Positions 4,048 through 7,212 of a stretch of DNA of 7,212 bases are shown piece after piece. The position numbers and the translations under genes were made by a program. Source of the DNA: Clostridia bacterium (GTDB lineage Bacteria; Bacillota; Clostridia; Christensenellales; Borkfalkiaceae); contig JAGAUH010000097.1 in NCBI GenBank assembly GCA_017620875.1, positions 1-7,212 on the forward strand. The letters are read 5' to 3'. A model generated the notes under the pieces. It did no database searches. It was not told the origin of the DNA and saw nothing but the letters and a program-made list of their open reading frames with translations. The number at the start of each line of letters is the position of its first letter. Positions within the stretch are counted from its first letter, which is position 1.

Positions 4048-6648
4048 TTATAACGGCGCGTATACTAAGTTTTGATATTTCGCGCTAGCATTTTCGGTAT
4101 AAATTCCGCAATAGCCATCCATATAAGTAGCGGTATCCACGTAAGCAATAATTTGCGTTCCGTTTAAATACACTCTTATATAATTTTGCCTTATCATAAT
4201 CCTAAAATTATTAGTGCCCGAAAAATCGCCGTAGTAGTTTGTTAGTTCTTCTCTATTGTAAATTGTAGTAAATTTATATATTCTTACACAGTTACTACCA
4301 ATATCTAACAAATAGCCTTGCATAGCGTCTTGTATGGTGGCTAAATTACCGGAATAACTAAAGTTTTTAGCCCTAAACAACATACCTGCATTTCCGCTAA
4401 TTAAAGTTATATCCATACTAAAATTAAAGCTTGCAACGCCTTTATTACCAATGTAATAAACGGTTTTAACTTGTTCGGCATTGGTTACAAGTCCGTTATT
4501 AAAGGTTACGTCGCCAAGCACTTTTTTACCATTTGTAAAGGTAGAATTTAAATCTTCTTGCAAGGTTACCTTTTCGGCATCTGCTTGGATAAAGATATTT
4601 CTCATATCCACACTACCGGAAACCACTTTTACTTTTAAAGAGTGTACGCCCTTGCTAGAAATAGTAAAGTTGCCTGCATTTATATAAATATAACTTTCTT
4701 TACCAAAGTTACCGTTTTTTATTTGAGCGTAATAAATATAAGTTTCGTCTACTATTAGTTGCAACTCGGCGTTTTTACTTGCTTGCGTAACTTCTACGTT
4801 AAAACCATATTCGCCAACCTTGTTTGCGTTTATTGCATATTTTACCCAATCGCCTTGGTTTAGTTTTGTTGCAACCGCGTTATCTAAATTTACGGTACTC
4901 TCTTTTTCGCCTTGCCTTACACCGTCGGCTTTTATAGTTGCATCTTTTATGCTATAACCCCTATTTTCGCCTTTTAAATAAGAATACGCAGGGAAAGTAG
5001 ATCCTAAGTTTTTAATGCTTTCGAAATCGCTAGTACCATAAGCGTCGTTAGAGAAACTAACGTATCCGTTTTGAGTGTCTTTAACGCCTATTTTACCACC
5101 CGTAGAAAGCGGTGAATCAATATCGGCAACCAAGTTGTTATCGTAATAAACCGTTGATTTACTATATCCGTTTACAATCTTTACAAAGTGGAAGTTATCC
5201 GCTTGATTCTCGCTTAAAAGTAGGTTTTGATTTGTTGCAAGAGTGCTTTTTACCCCGTCTATATAGCGATTAACCGATAAATTAGCGCCTTGTAAAACAA
5301 TTTCGGAATAGTTATTTATATCTTTATATCCCACTATTATATTTGCATTGTCGTTATTTAACTTAAAGTTAATTTCCGCCGTGTAAACGCTTTTAGTTTC
5401 TTGAGAAGTTAGTTGCATACCGCCTTGGCTAACGAGCGTACTCGTTTCGTAATCCGCGCCAAAAGGCTTTGGCGTATCGGTTATGCAAATTCCGTTAGTC
5501 GTTAAATAAGACTTGTTTGTATACATTTGCGTTAGGTTAAATCTTCTATCGAAACTAGTTGCATTTCCACCCGTATGGTCGTATCTTCCTTGATTATGGT
5601 AGCCTAAATATAAACTATCTAGGTTTGGTCCGTAAACCGCGCAACCATGCCCTAATCCCCTATAAGTATCTACGTTTGTATAGTCGTTATTGCTATTGTA
5701 TCCCTTTTTATTATAAGGGGTATCGTCGCCCGTGTTTAAAAGTAAAATACAATCTTGCGGAACTTGTAAGTCAGAAAACATACTACCCGAACCAGACTTT
5801 ATATAATTATACGCCATACGGTAGCCCGCAGAGTTTACGTGGTTGCCCGTATACAACAAATAACTATATCCTGCCCTTTCTATAACTTCTGGTCCTTCTA
5901 TCCAAGAAGAAAGATAAGGTCCTTTTACCTTTAGGGTTACGCCTTCTTTATAAAAAGTTCCGTTATCTATTTTTAGTTTGGTATATTTTATTCCGTCGTT
6001 AGCGGATAGCAAATATAACTCTCCGTTACTATCAACGTAAAAATGTCCGTCTATGCCTAGCCCTAAATTGTCCGAACACACTTCGAACTTGCCGTCCGGG
6101 GTTTTACTTTTAAATATATAATGTCCCGTGCCGTTTGGCGACTCGCACATATAAAACCAACCTTTATAGTAAATTATCTCTGGTGCGTAGGCGTTATAAC
6201 ACAAACTATCCGTTCCGTAATCGGTTTCGCCATCCCCCCAAATCCAAGAGCGGAAAGTCCAATCTACTAGGTTTGTAGAAGTCCAACAAGGGATACCTAT
6301 TTTTAACATATGCCCCGTGCAAGAAGTGTATAAATAATAAGTGCCGTTATACTTTAAAATATACGGATCGCCTATGCGACAAACTCTACCCTTATCGTCG
6401 TATACTTCTATATAGTTATAATAGGTTTCTAAATTGCTAGGGGATTCGTATTTTATTTCGTTAGCATCTAAAGCCCCACTTTGTTCTCCGCCAGAAGAAC
6501 TGTTAGAAACTTGACTAGAATTACTAGAAGTATTAGCCGAACTAGTACTATTATTGTTACCATTATCTTTACCAAAGCAACTAAAAGCCATACTTAAAGT
6601 AACAATACCCAAAGTTAAAGATAATATTTTTTTAAAAAGCCCTTTCAT
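4048..6648 (-). CDS. Multidomain GH43 family glycosidase, secreted lipoprotein
   Basis: An 866-residue surface enzyme expected to remove arabinose or xylose units from plant polysaccharides such as arabinoxylan or arabinan; the exact substrate cannot be read here. MKGLFKK, a hydrophobic segment (8-22) and a lipobox-like AFSC give lipidation at Cys24, followed by a Ser/Asn linker (27-57). The five-blade propeller spans about 75-400. The three family acids are visible: Asp94 in RIGDPYI (general base), Asp200 in GIDGHFYVD (pKa modulator) and Glu251 in WIEGPEV (acid). A beta-sandwich of concanavalin type follows (about 410-540), then a region like CBM6/CBM35 (about 555-690, ENRGYSI...GDWVKYAI...GVHSLKVKV), then a second concanavalin-like domain (about 695-866). 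The start ATG has a weak AGAGAG site. It appears monocistronic, next to another GH43 gene. Family is certain; the accessory-domain names are inferred from pattern. Confidence 0.95.
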   Translation of the reverse strand: MKGLFKKILSLTLGIVTLSMAFSCFGKDNGNNNSTSSANTSSNSSQVSNSSSGGEQSGALDANEIKYESPSNLETYYNYIEVYDDKGRVCRIGDPYILKYNGTYYLYTSCTGHMLKIGIPCWTSTNLVDWTFRSWIWGDGETDYGTDSLCYNAYAPEIIYYKGWFYMCESPNGTGHYIFKSKTPDGKFEVCSDNLGLGIDGHFYVDSNGELYLLSANDGIKYTKLKIDNGTFYKEGVTLKVKGPYLSSWIEGPEVIERAGYSYLLYTGNHVNSAGYRMAYNYIKSGSGSMFSDLQVPQDCILLLNTGDDTPYNKKGYNSNNDYTNVDTYRGLGHGCAVYGPNLDSLYLGYHNQGRYDHTGGNATSFDRRFNLTQMYTNKSYLTTNGICITDTPKPFGADYETSTLVSQGGMQLTSQETKSVYTAEINFKLNNDNANIIVGYKDINNYSEIVLQGANLSVNRYIDGVKSTLATNQNLLLSENQADNFHFVKIVNGYSKSTVYYDNNLVADIDSPLSTGGKIGVKDTQNGYVSFSNDAYGTSDFESIKNLGSTFPAYSYLKGENRGYSIKDATIKADGVRQGEKESTVNLDNAVATKLNQGDWVKYAINANKVGEYGFNVEVTQASKNAELQLIVDETYIYYAQIKNGNFGKESYIYINAGNFTISSKGVHSLKVKVVSGSVDMRNIFIQADAEKVTLQEDLNSTFTNGKKVLGDVTFNNGLVTNAEQVKTVYYIGNKGVASFNFSMDITLISGNAGMLFRAKNFSYSGNLATIQDAMQGYLLDIGSNCVRIYKFTTIYNREELTNYYGDFSGTNNFRIMIRQNYIRVYLNGTQIIAYVDTATYMDGYCGIYTENASAKYQNLVYAPL

Positions 6649-6677
6649 AACGCACTCTCTTTTAATTTATTTACGTA

Positions 6678-6708
6678 ATTATACAATACCTAAACCAATT
6701 AAGTTGGT
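6678..6708 (-). promoter_or_regulatory. Probable promoter of the GH43 lipoprotein gene, with a dyad
   Basis: A perfect -10 box TATAAT lies at 6683-6678 on the minus strand, about 30 bases before the ATG at 6648; no good -35 box is seen. Just upstream is the imperfect palindrome ACCAA-TTAAG-TTGGT (6694-6708). It covers the place where the -35 region should be and could bind a regulator. The weak -35 and the dyad fit an inducible gene, but this is inference. Confidence 0.5.
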
Positions 6709-6738
6709 AATAAACTTATAATCTAGATTTTTATAAAA

Positions 6739-6765
6739 TTTCGAGGCTAAATTTTAGCCTCAAAA
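6739..6765 (-). terminator. Hairpin terminator of the upstream GH43 gene
   Basis: GAGGCTAAA (6743-6751) and its exact complement (6753-6761) form a hairpin that can be extended by A-T and G-U pairs to 6739 and 6765. On the minus strand it is followed by T-rich sequence, and it lies about 20 bases beyond the stop at 6784. The T-run is less clean than in the other terminators here, and it could let some transcription through into the GH43 lipoprotein gene. Confidence 0.6.
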
Positions 6766-6783
6766 CTTTATTTAACAAATATT

Positions 6784-7212
6784 TTACCAGTTACTATATT
6801 CTACCCTTAAAATACCGTTATCGAACCACGCGCGAGAAAGTAACAATTCTCTATTTACGTTACCCGACGCATTAGGGTTGGAATAAGTATGGTACGCGCA
6901 CCAAAGTTTACCGTTAAAGTCTTTAAAGAACATATTATGTCCCGTACCCGCGGTTAATCCCGCTTGTTTTACAACTATTGGGTTTGCGTGATATTTTGTC
7001 CAAGGTCCTCTAGGACTTTTAGAAAATGCCAATCCTACCCCATATAAAGAATTCCAATAAGGGTTAGCAGAATACGTCATATAATAAGTTCCGTTGTGTT
7101 TATACACGTAAGGACCTTCGTTCCAAGCGGTGTTTGGAGCATGTAACCCGTCAGCAGCAGGCGTATCACATTGAGTTTCCCACCATTGACTTGGCGTTAC
7201 GCATCTCGTATG
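6784..7212 (-). CDS. GH43 family glycosidase, C-terminal fragment (5' end outside window)
   Basis: The frame is open from the right edge to a stop at 6784, giving 142 C-terminal residues. The GTG at 7107 is an internal Val codon, not the start, because homologous sequence continues upstream of it. WNEGPYVYKHNGTYYMTYS (about 30-48 of the fragment) holds the GH43 catalytic acid Glu. It is followed by GVGLAFSKSPRGPWTKY and by GTGHNMFFKDFNGKLWCAYH, whose His matches the conserved metal-site His of many GH43 enzymes. The protein ends soon after the propeller (LRVEYSNW), so unlike its neighbour it has no C-terminal binding modules. The general base and pKa-modulating Asp lie outside the window. Same strand as the GH43 lipoprotein, 135 bases apart, with a hairpin between. 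Likely arabinose- or xylose-releasing; specificity is unknown. Confidence 0.93.
   Translation of the reverse strand, partial: HTRCVTPSQWWETQCDTPAADGLHAPNTAWNEGPYVYKHNGTYYMTYSANPYWNSLYGVGLAFSKSPRGPWTKYHANPIVVKQAGLTAGTGHNMFFKDFNGKLWCAYHTYSNPNASGNVNRELLLSRAWFDNGILRVEYSNW

Noticed and set aside
4481..4687. Plus-strand open frame of 68 codons
   Set aside because: It is antisense to the GH43 gene, with no recognisable domain, promoter or Shine-Dalgarno site.
5559..5885. Plus-strand open frame of 108 codons
   Set aside because: It is antisense to the GH43 propeller; its Tyr/Pro-rich translation mirrors the sense codons and shows no family features.

Overview
The window is AT-rich, gene-dense bacterial DNA. 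It has Shine-Dalgarno sites of the AAAGGTGA/GGAGG type, sigma-A-like promoters, hairpin-plus-T terminators, and lipoproteins with long Ser/Asn/Thr linkers. Together with a gene for a Spo0A-type DNA-binding domain, this points to the Firmicutes, most likely an uncultured gut-type Clostridia lineage. The two GH43 glycosidases fit a plant-fibre or host-glycan habitat. The organism is inferred from these traits only; there is no rRNA or marker gene in the window.

Layout. Positions 1-225 (minus) hold the start of a single-span membrane protein that runs off the left edge. It is divergent from a 67-residue XRE-family regulator (321-524, plus), with two near-identical dyads between them. A bidirectional terminator (523-555) separates this regulator from a convergent eight-span membrane protein (559-1488, minus). 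Next is a 481-residue lipoprotein (1625-3070, minus) whose central region looks like the pore-forming part of aerolysin-type toxins. It is divergent from a second small XRE regulator (3206-3418, plus), with three dyads of a different sequence between them. A stand-alone Spo0A C-terminal domain follows (3630-3995, plus), with a canonical 0A box upstream. The right part carries a large GH43 lipoprotein (4048-6648, minus) and the 3' end of a second GH43 gene (6784-7212, minus).

How the parts work together. Each complete gene has its own terminator signal or promoter, so most are probably transcribed alone. The striking theme is regulation: two independent 'small XRE repressor plus divergent surface protein' modules share one design. 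In each, the target gene has a perfect TTGACA -35 box, an 18-bp spacer filled by an operator dyad, and a good -10 box. The regulator's own start region overlaps a further dyad or dyad edge. Between them sits a receiver-less Spo0A domain with its own 0A box. The GH43 genes are a glycan-degrading locus at the edge and show no obvious link to the regulators.
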